Shown: positions 15,832 to 23,097 of the stretch, one piece after another | How positions within the stretch are numbered: position 1 is the first letter of the stretch | How the letters are laid out: the number at the start of each line of letters is the position of its first letter | Notes under the pieces: generated by a model | What the model saw: only the letters and a program-made list of their open reading frames with translations | What the model was told of the DNA's origin: nothing | Database searches by the model: none | Virus record (IMG/VR): IMGVR_UViG_3300032249_000545 | Location: 1-33,721 of that record | Source of the DNA: a virus | Reading direction: 5' to 3' (one strand) | DNA: 33,721 bases | Made by a program: the position numbers and the translations under genes

Positions 15832-16320
15832 ATTAACATACTCGTATCACTAGACGGCGTACTTAGTTCGGATTCTGGAGAACCAATCCGTGCAGGAGTA
15901 GCGCTTTACTATGCTCTCAACATCAGTAATAGAGTAGCAATTATGACTTCTCGTAAAACGCAAGATGCAGAGCATTGGCTTCATTCCCATGGAATTATTA
16001 ATTACGATGACCTTATTGATGTTTCTTATCACCTTGAAGGAGAAGATTTAAAGAGACGTCAATTTATTCTTAGTCGTGCTAAGGCTCCAGTAGAGATGTA
16101 TGTTGATTCAGACCCTTCTATGTGTGCATGGGTTTTTGAAGAACAGGGAGTTCCTGCCGTTATGTTTATGAATCCAGGGTATCTTGCTGTAGACCGCCGT
16201 CCAGATGCTCCTAGAAAAGTTCGAAAATGGACTGATATCGAAGAGGCTATTGATAGGGTAAATGTTGCTAAGTCTAAGGATGCTGCTAATCCTAAAGACT
16301 TAGAGTTCTGGCAAGACTAA
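15832..16320 (+). CDS. HAD-like protein lacking the nucleophile Asp; probable ATT start
   Basis: A 162-residue protein if started at ATT 15832, which has a well-placed AAGGA at 15821-15825. The first ATG (15943) would cut off the first HAD motif, so it is unlikely. The motif ILVSLDGVL corresponds to hhhDxDG(T/V) with Ser instead of the first Asp. MTSRK fits motif II, LKRRQF may hold the motif III Lys, and MYVDSDPSMCAWVF fits motif IV. With no nucleophile it may bind rather than hydrolyse phosphate esters. It partners the nucleotidyltransferase gene in the same frame. Confidence 0.78.
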   Translation: MNILVSLDGVLSSDSGEPIRAGVALYYALNISNRVAIMTSRKTQDAEHWLHSHGIINYDDLIDVSYHLEGEDLKRRQFILSRAKAPVEMYVDSDPSMCAWVFEEQGVPAVMFMNPGYLAVDRRPDAPRKVRKWTDIEEAIDRVNVAKSKDAANPKDLEFWQD

Positions 16321-17822
16321 TGAAACTTATTTTTTCTGGAGTCGAAGTGGGCTCCAATAGGACGCTCCTTGAAGGAATGAAAGTTGAGTCAATGGGACTC
16401 AACTATTGGGGACTTCGCAAACGTGGTTTACCCAAGACTAAAAACTGGCTCATAAGTGAGCACTTCACTCCAGAAACCCAAGTCATCATCGAGTCCGGTG
16501 CGCCACAAGCAGAAAAGGCTGGATTATCAAAACAGGAACTTATAGATTTAGCCGCTGATTATCAAGAGTTCCTCGTTAATAACGCAGACCGTGCCACAGC
16601 CTTCTTAGAATTTGACTCAATAATTTTGGGTTATGAATGGGTCAAACAACAACGTTCTTTCTTCAGTAACGACCCCAAATTACGTGTCATCTGGCATGAG
16701 GAATACGGACAGCAAACTCTACGAGAGATGTGTGAGACCCATCAAAATGTAGCCATCCCCAACGATGAGATTGAATCAGTAACTAACTTGGCGGCCGTTA
16801 CTCGAAGTTACTCCAGACAGTATGGAACTAGGTTTCATGCTCTAGGATGTGCCAAGCCAGACAATCTAAGACAGATACCATTTAGCACAGCCAGCACATT
16901 GTCATGGCTTTCTCCCATGAGACGAGGCGAAACCATCGTCTGGGATGGCACTAAATTGAACCGCTATCCGAAGAAAATGAAAGACCAAGCACGACCCCGC
17001 TATAAGGCTATGGTGGAGAAGTCTGGGTTAAACTATTTAGACTTTGTGCAAGATAGTACCCTTGAAGCGACTAGAGTTGCCGTCTGGTCATACCAACAGT
17101 TGGAGACATCAATGGACAAAAAGACACCTGACTTTCATATCATTGAGGGTGGTAAAGGTGAGAACTTATCTGATAACAGCGACACTTTCTTAACAGGTCT
17201 AATGGGATTTGAAACTCCCACATCTGATAACAGCGATGTTCCGATGCGGAAACAAGAACCTACTAAAGTTGTTCCAAGAGACCCACAAGAGGTTCAAAAT
17301 CTCCCTGTCTTTGGGGTAAAGATGAAGACTATCGTCGAAACTGATGAACATGGTAAAGACGTTCTGCAGGATGTTCCGGTCATCAATAACCAACAGTCAT
17401 CTTTGCGTCAATGCAACACTTGCTTTGTAGCAAGTAATTGTCCAGCGTTTAAACCAGACAATATGTGTGCATTTAATTTGCCGATTGAGGTTAAAACCAA
17501 AGACCAATTGAAGGCTCTACTTACTGCAATTATTGAAATGCAGGGGCAAAGAGTGGCTTTTATGCGATTTGCTGAAGAAATGAATGGCGGATATGCAGAC
17601 CCAAATCTTTCGCAAGAAATCGACAGACTTTACAAATTGGTTGGTCAAGTTAAGGAGATGGAGACCAACAAAGAGTTCATTCAAATTACTGCACAACGTC
17701 AATCTTCTAGCGGAGTCCTCTCTGCTATCTTCGGTGACCGTGCTCAAGCACTCAAAGAATTGCCAGAAACTCTTAGAGAAGATACCGTGACCAAAATAAT
17801 TTCTGAATCTATTGAAGAATAG
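16320..17822 (+). CDS. TIM-barrel protein resembling tRNA-guanine/DpdA transglycosylases, with C-terminal zinc domain
   Basis: A 500-residue protein. The N-terminal 215 residues follow the strand order of TGT-like barrels: QVIIESGAPQ (where TGT-type enzymes often have DSG), AFLEFDSIILGY, LRVIWHEEYG, GTRFHALGCAKPDNL and STASTLSWL. The first acidic residue is Glu58 rather than Asp, and the second catalytic Asp is not evident. A linker at 280-350 precedes a zinc-like cluster C365-x2-C368-x5-C374-x8-C383 and a helical tail. It may be an inactive or altered base-exchange enzyme. The fold call is by eye and tentative. Confidence 0.45.
   Translation: MKLIFSGVEVGSNRTLLEGMKVESMGLNYWGLRKRGLPKTKNWLISEHFTPETQVIIESGAPQAEKAGLSKQELIDLAADYQEFLVNNADRATAFLEFDSIILGYEWVKQQRSFFSNDPKLRVIWHEEYGQQTLREMCETHQNVAIPNDEIESVTNLAAVTRSYSRQYGTRFHALGCAKPDNLRQIPFSTASTLSWLSPMRRGETIVWDGTKLNRYPKKMKDQARPRYKAMVEKSGLNYLDFVQDSTLEATRVAVWSYQQLETSMDKKTPDFHIIEGGKGENLSDNSDTFLTGLMGFETPTSDNSDVPMRKQEPTKVVPRDPQEVQNLPVFGVKMKTIVETDEHGKDVLQDVPVINNQQSSLRQCNTCFVASNCPAFKPDNMCAFNLPIEVKTKDQLKALLTAIIEMQGQRVAFMRFAEEMNGGYADPNLSQEIDRLYKLVGQVKEMETNKEFIQITAQRQSSSGVLSAIFGDRAQALKELPETLREDTVTKIISESIEE
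17169..17236 (+). repeat. 14-bp direct repeat inside a gene
   Basis: TCTGATAACAGCGA occurs at 17169-17182 and 17223-17236, both encoding SDNSD in the linker of the TIM-barrel protein. A 10-bp partial copy (TCTGATAACA) lies just after the gene at 17828-17837. Could be a slippage duplication or a protein-binding site. Confidence 0.6.
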
Positions 17823-17874
17823 TATTATCTGATAACATCACGTGGAGTGACGTGGAACATAGTGGAGGAATGTG

Positions 17875-17893
17875 GAGGGGAGTTTAGCCCCTC
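17875..17893 (+). terminator. Weak stem-loop upstream of the reductase gene
   Basis: GAGGGG (17875-17880) pairs with CCCCTC (17888-17893) around AGTTTAG. The following bases are only moderately T-rich, so it is a weak terminator or a leader hairpin. Before it lies a run with three GTGGAG copies. The gap 17823-18004 probably contains the reductase promoter, but no well-spaced -35/-10 pair was found. Confidence 0.4.
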
Positions 17894-18004
17894 AAGTTCT
17901 AGTTTAGTACTTCACCTTGTTGACATATACCTGATAGGGTTCCAAGCGTAATACTAAGCAACCCATCGAGGGGTATTTAGACATCTATAGAAATGGTAGG
18001 GGTT

Positions 18005-20023
18005 ATGTCATTGTTTTCATTTAAATTAGCCGAAGAATTTGTGGCTCCATATCGGGCAAAGAAACCGCCCTTTGGATATCGAGACGCAGCAGGAAATTCT
18101 GTAGGAGAGATTACTTTTCTCAGAACTTATTCACGGTTAAAGCAAGATGGTACTAAGGAGACATGGGCAGACGTATGTGAAAGAGTCATCAATGGAATGT
18201 ACTCATTACAGAAAGACCACGCCAAGACTAACCGCCTGCCATGGTCTGATGCCAAGGCAGCATCATCTGCCAAAGAAGCATTTGACCGACTCTTTGAATT
18301 GAAGTGGACACCACCAGGACGTGGACTCTGGGTTATGGGTACACCAATTGTTAATCAACACCGCAACTCTGCAGCCTTGCAGAACTGCGCCTTCGTATCA
18401 ACTGGCTCTATGAACAAGGTAGACCCAGCAAAGCCATTTGCATTTCTCATGGAAGCATCCATGTTGGGTGTTGGAGTTGGCTTTGATGATAAGGGCGCAG
18501 ATAAAGAGTTCACTATCTATGCACCACAACAAGGAGATACATATGTCATCCCAGACACCAGAGAAGGTTGGGTCGAATCAACCGCTGCCCTCATCAATTC
18601 CTACCTCAAGCCAGATACGAAAACTCCAGTATTTGATTACCAAGAAATCCGTCCAGCAGGCGTCCCAATTAAAACGTTCGGTGGAACAGCAGCAGGGCCA
18701 GACCCACTAATCAAACTCCATGAGTATCTAACTCAGATGTTTGCGGGCCGTGCTGGACAGTTACTTACTCGTCGAGACATTGCTGATATTGGAAACATGA
18801 TTGGTGTCTGTGTTGTTTCTGGAAACGTCCGTCGTTCTGCTGAACTTCTTATTGGTCGTATTGATGATGAAGAATTCCTTAACCTTAAGAACTACGAGAA
18901 GTACCCAGAGCGTATGACGCACGGTTGGATGTCTAACAACTCTGTCTCTGTCAATGTAGGCGATAACCTCAATCCAATTATCGAAGGCATTGCTCGCAAC
19001 GGTGAGCCTGGAGTTATCTGGATGGATATCTCAAAGCAATACGGTCGACTTGCTGACCCAATCAATAACAAAGATTGGCGAATCTCTGGTTACAACCCAT
19101 GTGCTGAACAGTCACTTGAATCATATGAATGTTGTACGTTGGTTGAGACTTACTTAAACCGCCATAAAGATTTAGAAGATTTTAAGCGCACATTAAAATT
19201 TGCTTATCTCTACGCAAAGACAGTAACTCTCTTGCCTACACACTGGGAAGAGACAAACGCAATCATGCAACGCAACCGTCGCATTGGTACATCTGTCTCT
19301 GGTGTTGCTAACTTTGCAGATAACCGTGGTCTTCCTGTTCTTCGTACATGGATGGACGATGGGTACAAGGTCATCAAGCAGTACGACACTACATACTCTG
19401 AATGGCTTGGCATCCGTGAATCAATCAAGATGACAACTGTAAAGCCATCAGGCACAGTAAGTATCTTGGCTGGTGAATCTCCAGGAGTTCATTGGACTGT
19501 TGGTGGCGAATACTTTAATCGTGCTATTCGTTTCTCAAACAACGACCCAATGCTTCCTCTATTTAAACTAGCAAACTACAGAGTTGAACCAGCAAGTGAG
19601 TCTCCTGATACAACTAGCGTTGTCTTCTTCCCTATCAAGTCAGAAGCACGACGCAGTGAGAAGGATGTCAGTATTTACGAGAAGATGGCACTCGCCGCTA
19701 CTGCTCAACGTTACTGGTCAGATAACTCGGTTTCTGTAACAATTTCATTTGACCCAGAGACAGAAGCCTCGGCTATTGGTACGGCTTTGCATATGTATGA
19801 CGGTCAACTTAAGACTGTCTCATTTTTACCTTCTGGTAATGCTGTCTATCCACAGATGCCGTACACGCAGATTACTCAAAATGAGTATGAGCAAGAAGGA
19901 ACTATGAAGTTGTTCCCTATTGATTTGACTGGTGTTTATGCTGGAATGGCTGCTGATGCTATTGGTGAGGCTTACTGCACCACCGATGCTTGCGAAGTGA
20001 AATTAATTAAAGATAACCAGTAA
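18005..20023 (+). CDS. nrdJ-like: Adenosylcobalamin-dependent (class II) ribonucleoside-triphosphate reductase
   Basis: A 672-residue monomeric-type reductase from ATG 18005 (AGGGG just upstream; ATG 17993 is an alternative). It matches Lactobacillus leichmannii RTPR in motif order: FGYRDAAGN...LRTYSR near the start, C128 (QNCAFVS), GNVRRSAELLIG, then NPCAEQSLESYECC with radical Cys C366, E368 and redox partner C377, and a C-terminal C658-x4-C663 pair for re-reduction. It converts NTPs to dNTPs using coenzyme B12. No thioredoxin or glutaredoxin gene is visible here, so host reductants are presumably used. Confidence 0.93.
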   Translation: MSLFSFKLAEEFVAPYRAKKPPFGYRDAAGNSVGEITFLRTYSRLKQDGTKETWADVCERVINGMYSLQKDHAKTNRLPWSDAKAASSAKEAFDRLFELKWTPPGRGLWVMGTPIVNQHRNSAALQNCAFVSTGSMNKVDPAKPFAFLMEASMLGVGVGFDDKGADKEFTIYAPQQGDTYVIPDTREGWVESTAALINSYLKPDTKTPVFDYQEIRPAGVPIKTFGGTAAGPDPLIKLHEYLTQMFAGRAGQLLTRRDIADIGNMIGVCVVSGNVRRSAELLIGRIDDEEFLNLKNYEKYPERMTHGWMSNNSVSVNVGDNLNPIIEGIARNGEPGVIWMDISKQYGRLADPINNKDWRISGYNPCAEQSLESYECCTLVETYLNRHKDLEDFKRTLKFAYLYAKTVTLLPTHWEETNAIMQRNRRIGTSVSGVANFADNRGLPVLRTWMDDGYKVIKQYDTTYSEWLGIRESIKMTTVKPSGTVSILAGESPGVHWTVGGEYFNRAIRFSNNDPMLPLFKLANYRVEPASESPDTTSVVFFPIKSEARRSEKDVSIYEKMALAATAQRYWSDNSVSVTISFDPETEASAIGTALHMYDGQLKTVSFLPSGNAVYPQMPYTQITQNEYEQEGTMKLFPIDLTGVYAGMAADAIGEAYCTTDACEVKLIKDNQ

Positions 20024-20046
20024 CTCTTCTGGTATTGCTTTGGCTT

Positions 20047-20079
20047 AAGCCCTGCCTTTTGGTAGGGCTTTTGCTTTTA
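20047..20079 (+). terminator. Strong rho-independent terminator after the reductase
   Basis: A 10-bp stem (20047-20056 with 20061-20070, one G-T pair) closes a TTTT loop, followed by TTTGCTTTT. It ends the long rightward transcription unit where it meets leftward genes. Confidence 0.88.
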
Positions 20080-20499
20080 CTCTTCTACCGGATTGCAATC
20101 TTTGATTTCACGTTTGTGTTGAAATAACTTTTGGCTTAACAAAGATATGTCGCACATGTTCTTGACTTGACTAGGTAATAATGTATTTACATTTTGAATG
20201 TGGAGTGGCTTGTCGCAGTCGGAACAGACAAATATAAATTGCTTTATTTCGGCTGTTGATGTCTTGTCATTCAAAAGTGGCTTGCTATTAAAACGCCAAC
20301 CAAGTTTGACTAATTTGCCCCAAAACAGGTCATCTATTTCTTCAGCAATGAGAGGTGACTCTTCAACCTTCTTACTGTAATCATTACCTAGCGTCTGCTC
20401 GTGATGTTGTTCATGCGGTCGCTTGGGCTTTTGGTGTTGCTTTTGGTAATGCTTTTGATATTGCTCTGACTTCTCTATGTAACTCTTAAACTCGGCCAA
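20077..20499 (-). CDS. Hypothetical Gln/His/Lys-rich protein with CxxC
   Basis: A 140-residue protein with a TTG start and an excellent AAGGAG ribosome site. Residues 10-40 are a low-complexity YQKHYQKQHQKPK-type stretch. The C-terminal half has FVCSDCDKPL and later Cys/His residues that could complete a zinc site. The DNA under the low-complexity part carries the GCTTTTG repeat seen across this segment. Function unknown. Confidence 0.65.
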   Translation of the reverse strand: MAEFKSYIEKSEQYQKHYQKQHQKPKRPHEQHHEQTLGNDYSKKVEESPLIAEEIDDLFWGKLVKLGWRFNSKPLLNDKTSTAEIKQFIFVCSDCDKPLHIQNVNTLLPSQVKNMCDISLLSQKLFQHKREIKDCNPVEE

Positions 20500-20521
20500 T
20501 TTATACTCCTTAGTAAGAGAT

Positions 20522-20545
20522 AGCCCCCCTATTGCTAGGGGGGCT
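20522..20545 (-). terminator. Perfect 10-bp hairpin after the lysozyme-like gene
   Basis: Arms 20522-20531 and 20536-20545 (AGCCCCCCTA / TAGGGGGGCT) with a 4-base loop. It lies just after the leftward lysozyme-like gene. There is no T-run on either side, so it may be a terminator of weak tail or an RNA-stability hairpin. Confidence 0.65.
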
Positions 20546-20550
20546 TCCCA

Positions 20551-21135
20551 TTATGCCTTTGCTTTTGCTATGGCTTTTGCTTTTGCTTTGTCTGGGAACT
20601 GAGTTAGCCAGAATTTTACTACCTTTGTCTTAGTTCCCTTCCATGCACTCCAGTCCTTGCCACCATTGCTCATGTGATAAGCAATTTTGGCGTTAACCAC
20701 AGGGTCAAGCAATTCGGCGTTGTAATCCAAATTGAACTTATCCCTACGCTCTTGACCCATCGCACCGAGCATGTTGACTTGGAACAACCCATATGAGTTA
20801 TCTCCAGTCTCTCGGTTTCCGTTATGGGAGAGAGGATTGCCTCTTGATTCTTTCATTACGACCGCCCACGCTTCCCGTAGGTCGTGACCCTCAAATCCCA
20901 CAGCCGATAGCAGATGCACCAAATCTGTTTTGGTGAGGCTGTCTGCGTTGCGGAACTTGTCTAGGGTTTTTAATCGTAATGCGCTTTCTGATACCACTAG
21001 TTTTTTGGCTTCTGGTACTGCTTTTGATGTGGCTTTGACTGCTTGAGCCGAGTGGCTTCCAACAACCTGTAAACCAATCACTAGGACTGAAATAGCCCCA
21101 CCAATCACTAGTTTATTTCTATGTAAGTGTTTCAT
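20551..21135 (-). CDS. Lysozyme/transglycosylase-like enzyme with signal or anchor segment
   Basis: A 194-residue protein. Residues 8-32 are a signal peptide or anchor (LVIGGAISVLVIGLQVV...AQA). The lytic core shows AWAVVMKESRGNP with candidate catalytic E96, then GDNSYGLFQVNMLG and NAKIAYHMSNGGKDWSAW, the pattern of SLT/lysozyme-like domains. The tail is KAKAKAIAKAKA. The start is the second ATG (21135), 5 nt after GGAG; ATG 21138 and GTG 21141 are alternatives. It overlaps or abuts the integrase stop. It would cut peptidoglycan, as endolysin, a virion entry enzyme or a lysogen-expressed factor. Confidence 0.85.
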   Translation of the reverse strand: MKHLHRNKLVIGGAISVLVIGLQVVGSHSAQAVKATSKAVPEAKKLVVSESALRLKTLDKFRNADSLTKTDLVHLLSAVGFEGHDLREAWAVVMKESRGNPLSHNGNRETGDNSYGLFQVNMLGAMGQERRDKFNLDYNAELLDPVVNAKIAYHMSNGGKDWSAWKGTKTKVVKFWLTQFPDKAKAKAIAKAKA

Positions 21136-21137
21136 CA

Positions 21138-22415
21138 TCACTCCAAAAAGTCGCTGGCACTTTCTGATGCCTTTGACTGGTTGTGACGAAGGCGATGTAA
21201 GTATCGCTCTGTCGTCTTTATCGACTGATGTCCTAGACGTTCCTTGACCTCATGCACATCTACCCCACTTTTTAGAAGGTGAGTAGCGTTAGCGTGCCGA
21301 AGGTCATGGGTTCTTGGACTCCAACCGATTGCGGACTTGTCTATTGCTTTGTTCCAGATGGTTCTCCATACATCTCGTGGCAGGTGACTCGTTTGGTCGA
21401 TGAATCGCTGTGGCTTCTGGTATGGCTTTTGCTTTTGGTATGGCTTTGCCTTTTGCCTGTGCTTTCGCACCGACTCTCGGCAAGCCTCACATCTGCATTT
21501 GCCATGCGTGTAGGCGTACAGCGTTCCATGCTGGAACTTTTTTCCGTCCTTCTCGAATGGTCGAGAAGGCTTTGTGCCACGAGAAGTCTTTATTTTAGTC
21601 TGTTCACTTACTAGTAACCTTGAGAACAGCAGGTCATCTTTTCGTAGGGCTTTTGCTGTGACATAACCCTGAATCTCTAGTAGTAGGGCTTTGCTTATGA
21701 TAAGGCTTCTTTTATGACCCGATTTTGTAGCATCAATGACCATGAACCTACTGGTATGGCTTGCCCCTAGGTCACTCACTCGCCTCTGGATATAGACCTC
21801 ACCACTCTTGAAGTTGAAATCCTTGACCCGAATCTCGGTTGCTTCTCCGAATCTGCAACCCGATACCGCTAGAAACTGGGCAAGTAACTTTGCGCCCTGC
21901 GTCGGTAAATTACTAAGTAACTCTTTAAATTCTGCGGGCTCTAATACGTTCTGGATATCGGCATGACGTTGCTTGACCTTGATGCCTCTGGTGGGGTTCT
22001 TAGCCAGTTCGCCAGTCTCCACGAGCCGAGATAGGGCTGACCCTAGTGATGCCTTGACCTGCGCCAGCGTTGCGCTACCGACCCCCTGCGCCCTCAATCG
22101 GGCAAGTAAATCTGAGACGTGACGGGTGGAGATAGAAGTAACTTTCATGTCGCCCAATTCCGCCATTACGAATCTTTCCAGAACCGACCGATAGCCCTTG
22201 AGCGTGATAGGCATGAGGTCGGCAGACTTGAACCACCCCTCTAGATATTCCGATAGGGTAAATACGGCTCTGGAAGGCTCTGTAACGCCCGATACCCCTG
22301 CTTGCATGGCGTGATATTCGGCTTCCACTTTCGTGCCCCATGTGCCAGCAGAACGGCGTTTACCGCCCTGTCTGTAATAGCCAGTCCACCTGCCATTGCG
22401 CTCTACAACGTACAC
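21138..22415 (-). CDS. int: Tyrosine-family integrase with zinc-like insert
   Basis: A 425-residue recombinase. It has an N-terminal arm-binding region (residues 1-40), a SAM-like core-binding domain (about 50-150) and a catalytic domain with R188 (SGCRFGE), K231, H370-x2-R373 (HDLRH), H396 (LGHQS) and Y405. Between strand and helix, residues 280-340 form an insert with HGTLYAYTHGKCRCEAC (H296, C307, C309, C312), a Cys motif common in actinobacterial proteins. It starts with GTG. It integrates and, with an excisionase, excises the phage genome. The candidate excisionase is at 22906. Confidence 0.95.
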   Translation of the reverse strand: MYVVERNGRWTGYYRQGGKRRSAGTWGTKVEAEYHAMQAGVSGVTEPSRAVFTLSEYLEGWFKSADLMPITLKGYRSVLERFVMAELGDMKVTSISTRHVSDLLARLRAQGVGSATLAQVKASLGSALSRLVETGELAKNPTRGIKVKQRHADIQNVLEPAEFKELLSNLPTQGAKLLAQFLAVSGCRFGEATEIRVKDFNFKSGEVYIQRRVSDLGASHTSRFMVIDATKSGHKRSLIISKALLLEIQGYVTAKALRKDDLLFSRLLVSEQTKIKTSRGTKPSRPFEKDGKKFQHGTLYAYTHGKCRCEACRESVRKHRQKAKPYQKQKPYQKPQRFIDQTSHLPRDVWRTIWNKAIDKSAIGWSPRTHDLRHANATHLLKSGVDVHEVKERLGHQSIKTTERYLHRLRHNQSKASESASDFLE

Positions 22416-22439
22416 CTGCCACCCCCAATCTGTGCCATG

Positions 22440-22470
22440 TTACTGATGAGTAATGTTACTGACCAGTAAC
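22440..22470. promoter_or_regulatory. Palindromic GTTACT/AGTAAC sites upstream of integrase
   Basis: Two back-to-back dyads: TTACTGATGAGTAA, then GTTACTGACCAGTAAC (7-bp arms), which runs into ACTT. They lie 25-55 nt upstream of the integrase GTG, so they could be a repressor operator or integrase arm-type sites. They share the AGTAACT core that is dispersed through the phage. Confidence 0.55.
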
Positions 22471-22479
22471 TTCCAAGTC

Positions 22480-22507
22480 AAAAAAAACCCCAGACCGAAA
22501 TCTGGGG
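22480..22507 (-). terminator. Rho-independent terminator of the leftward operon
   Basis: Stem 22488-22494 / 22501-22507 (CCCCAGA / TCTGGGG) with a 6-nt loop. Read leftward it is followed by eight T (22487-22480). It ends the long leftward operon before the integrase. Confidence 0.9.
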
Positions 22508-22566
22508 TGTCCACATAATGAGACTAGATATGGCTAGTGAGATTCTGATTCTGCTTATGTGTTTAG

Positions 22567-22608
22567 AAGTAACTTTTTAGAACGTCCAAAATTTTGGACG
22601 TAGTTACT
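22567..22608. promoter_or_regulatory. Nested palindrome, possible operator or attachment site
   Basis: A perfect 20-bp palindrome at 22582-22601 (ACGTCCAAAATTTTGGACGT) is flanked by AGTAACT at 22568-22574 and AGTTACT at 22602-22608, making a larger dyad. It lies between the leftward operon's last gene and its terminator, upstream of int. This is where an attP core with integrase sites might be expected, but no core can be defined without the host sequence. Confidence 0.5.
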
Positions 22609-22611
22609 CAA

Positions 22612-22797
22612 TCAGACTTCGCCCTCAATTTTAGTGCTGTTGCACTCATTGCACTCTGGTGGGTACTTTTCATCGAGACGTTCTCGGTCACCTGAATAGT
22701 TATCAACGCACTTGTCTCCGTCGAAGATTGAAACTTCGAATTCAATAAATGCAGAAATAAATTTAACTGTGTTACCGCAATCAAGGCACTTAGGCAT
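22612..22797 (-). CDS. Small zinc-ribbon protein
   Basis: A 61-residue acidic protein with C4-x2-C7 (CLDCGN) and C49-x2-C52 (CNEC) forming a zinc ribbon. Ribosome site GAGAGGAA precedes ATG. Last gene of the leftward operon; its start overlaps the preceding 38-codon gene by 8 nt. Function unknown. Confidence 0.68.
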   Translation of the reverse strand: MPKCLDCGNTVKFISAFIEFEVSIFDGDKCVDNYSGDRERLDEKYPPECNECNSTKIEGEV

Positions 22798-22906
22798 TTG
22801 TATTCCTCTCTACTTTCACCCAGACGAATCCGGAATTGTGTTTACTAAGTTCTCCAAGGAACTCTAACCATTCATCATTTACTTCAACAGTTATCTTGTT
22901 AGCCAT
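22790..22906 (-). CDS. Hypothetical 38-residue protein
   Basis: A very short gene from ATG 22906 with GGAG upstream, reading MANKITVEVNDEWLEFLGEL and on to NTNA. It overlaps both neighbours (TAATG with the excisionase-like stop, 8 nt with the next start), which supports real translation. The amphipathic helix plus strand suggests a small folded or partner-bound protein. No family recognised. Confidence 0.5.
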   Translation of the reverse strand: MANKITVEVNDEWLEFLGELSKHNSGFVWVKVERNTNA

Positions 22907-23097
22907 TACTGAATCTCCAATTCATTTGAATCACGATTTACTATCCAATCGTCGATTGTTGTCTGCTTCCATACTGGTCTGTTGCCAATCATTGCATCGT
23001 GGGTTGGAAGGGTGTCGCGTTCTCGATACTTGTATATCGTGCGAACCTTTACGCCGATTTGATTTGCGATATCGGTACTTGTTAGCCAATCTTTCAT
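22906..23097 (-). CDS. xis-like: Excisionase-like helix-turn-helix protein
   Basis: A 63-residue protein. LTSTDIANQIGVKVRTIYKY, then RERDTLPTHDAMIGNRPVWK and TIDDWI is the winged HTH of the excisionase/AlpA (HTH_17) family. These bind DNA at attachment sites and steer integrase towards excision, or act as regulators. It is two genes from int and overlaps the WhiB gene upstream by 4 nt. Excisionase role is inferred from size and location. Confidence 0.78.
   Translation of the reverse strand: MKDWLTSTDIANQIGVKVRTIYKYRERDTLPTHDAMIGNRPVWKQTTIDDWIVNRDSNELEIQ

Larger units (their letters stand above)
20030..21690. repeat. Dispersed degenerate GCTTTTG / GGTATGGCTTTTG repeat
   Basis: Copies of GCTTTTG, GGCTTTTG or GGTATGGCTTTTG cluster around 20033-20078, 20424-20465, 20553-20592, 21008-21040, 21413-21465 and 21645-21690, in a terminator and three different genes. 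In the leftward genes they encode KAKA, YQKQ and YQKPK type runs. Counted by eye. Confidence 0.6.

Noticed and set aside
17920-17954. TTGACA at 17920-17925 with TAATAC at 17949-17954 as reductase promoter
   Set aside because: The spacer is 23 bp, too long for a standard sigma-70-type promoter. The gap may still contain a promoter, but this pair is not convincing.
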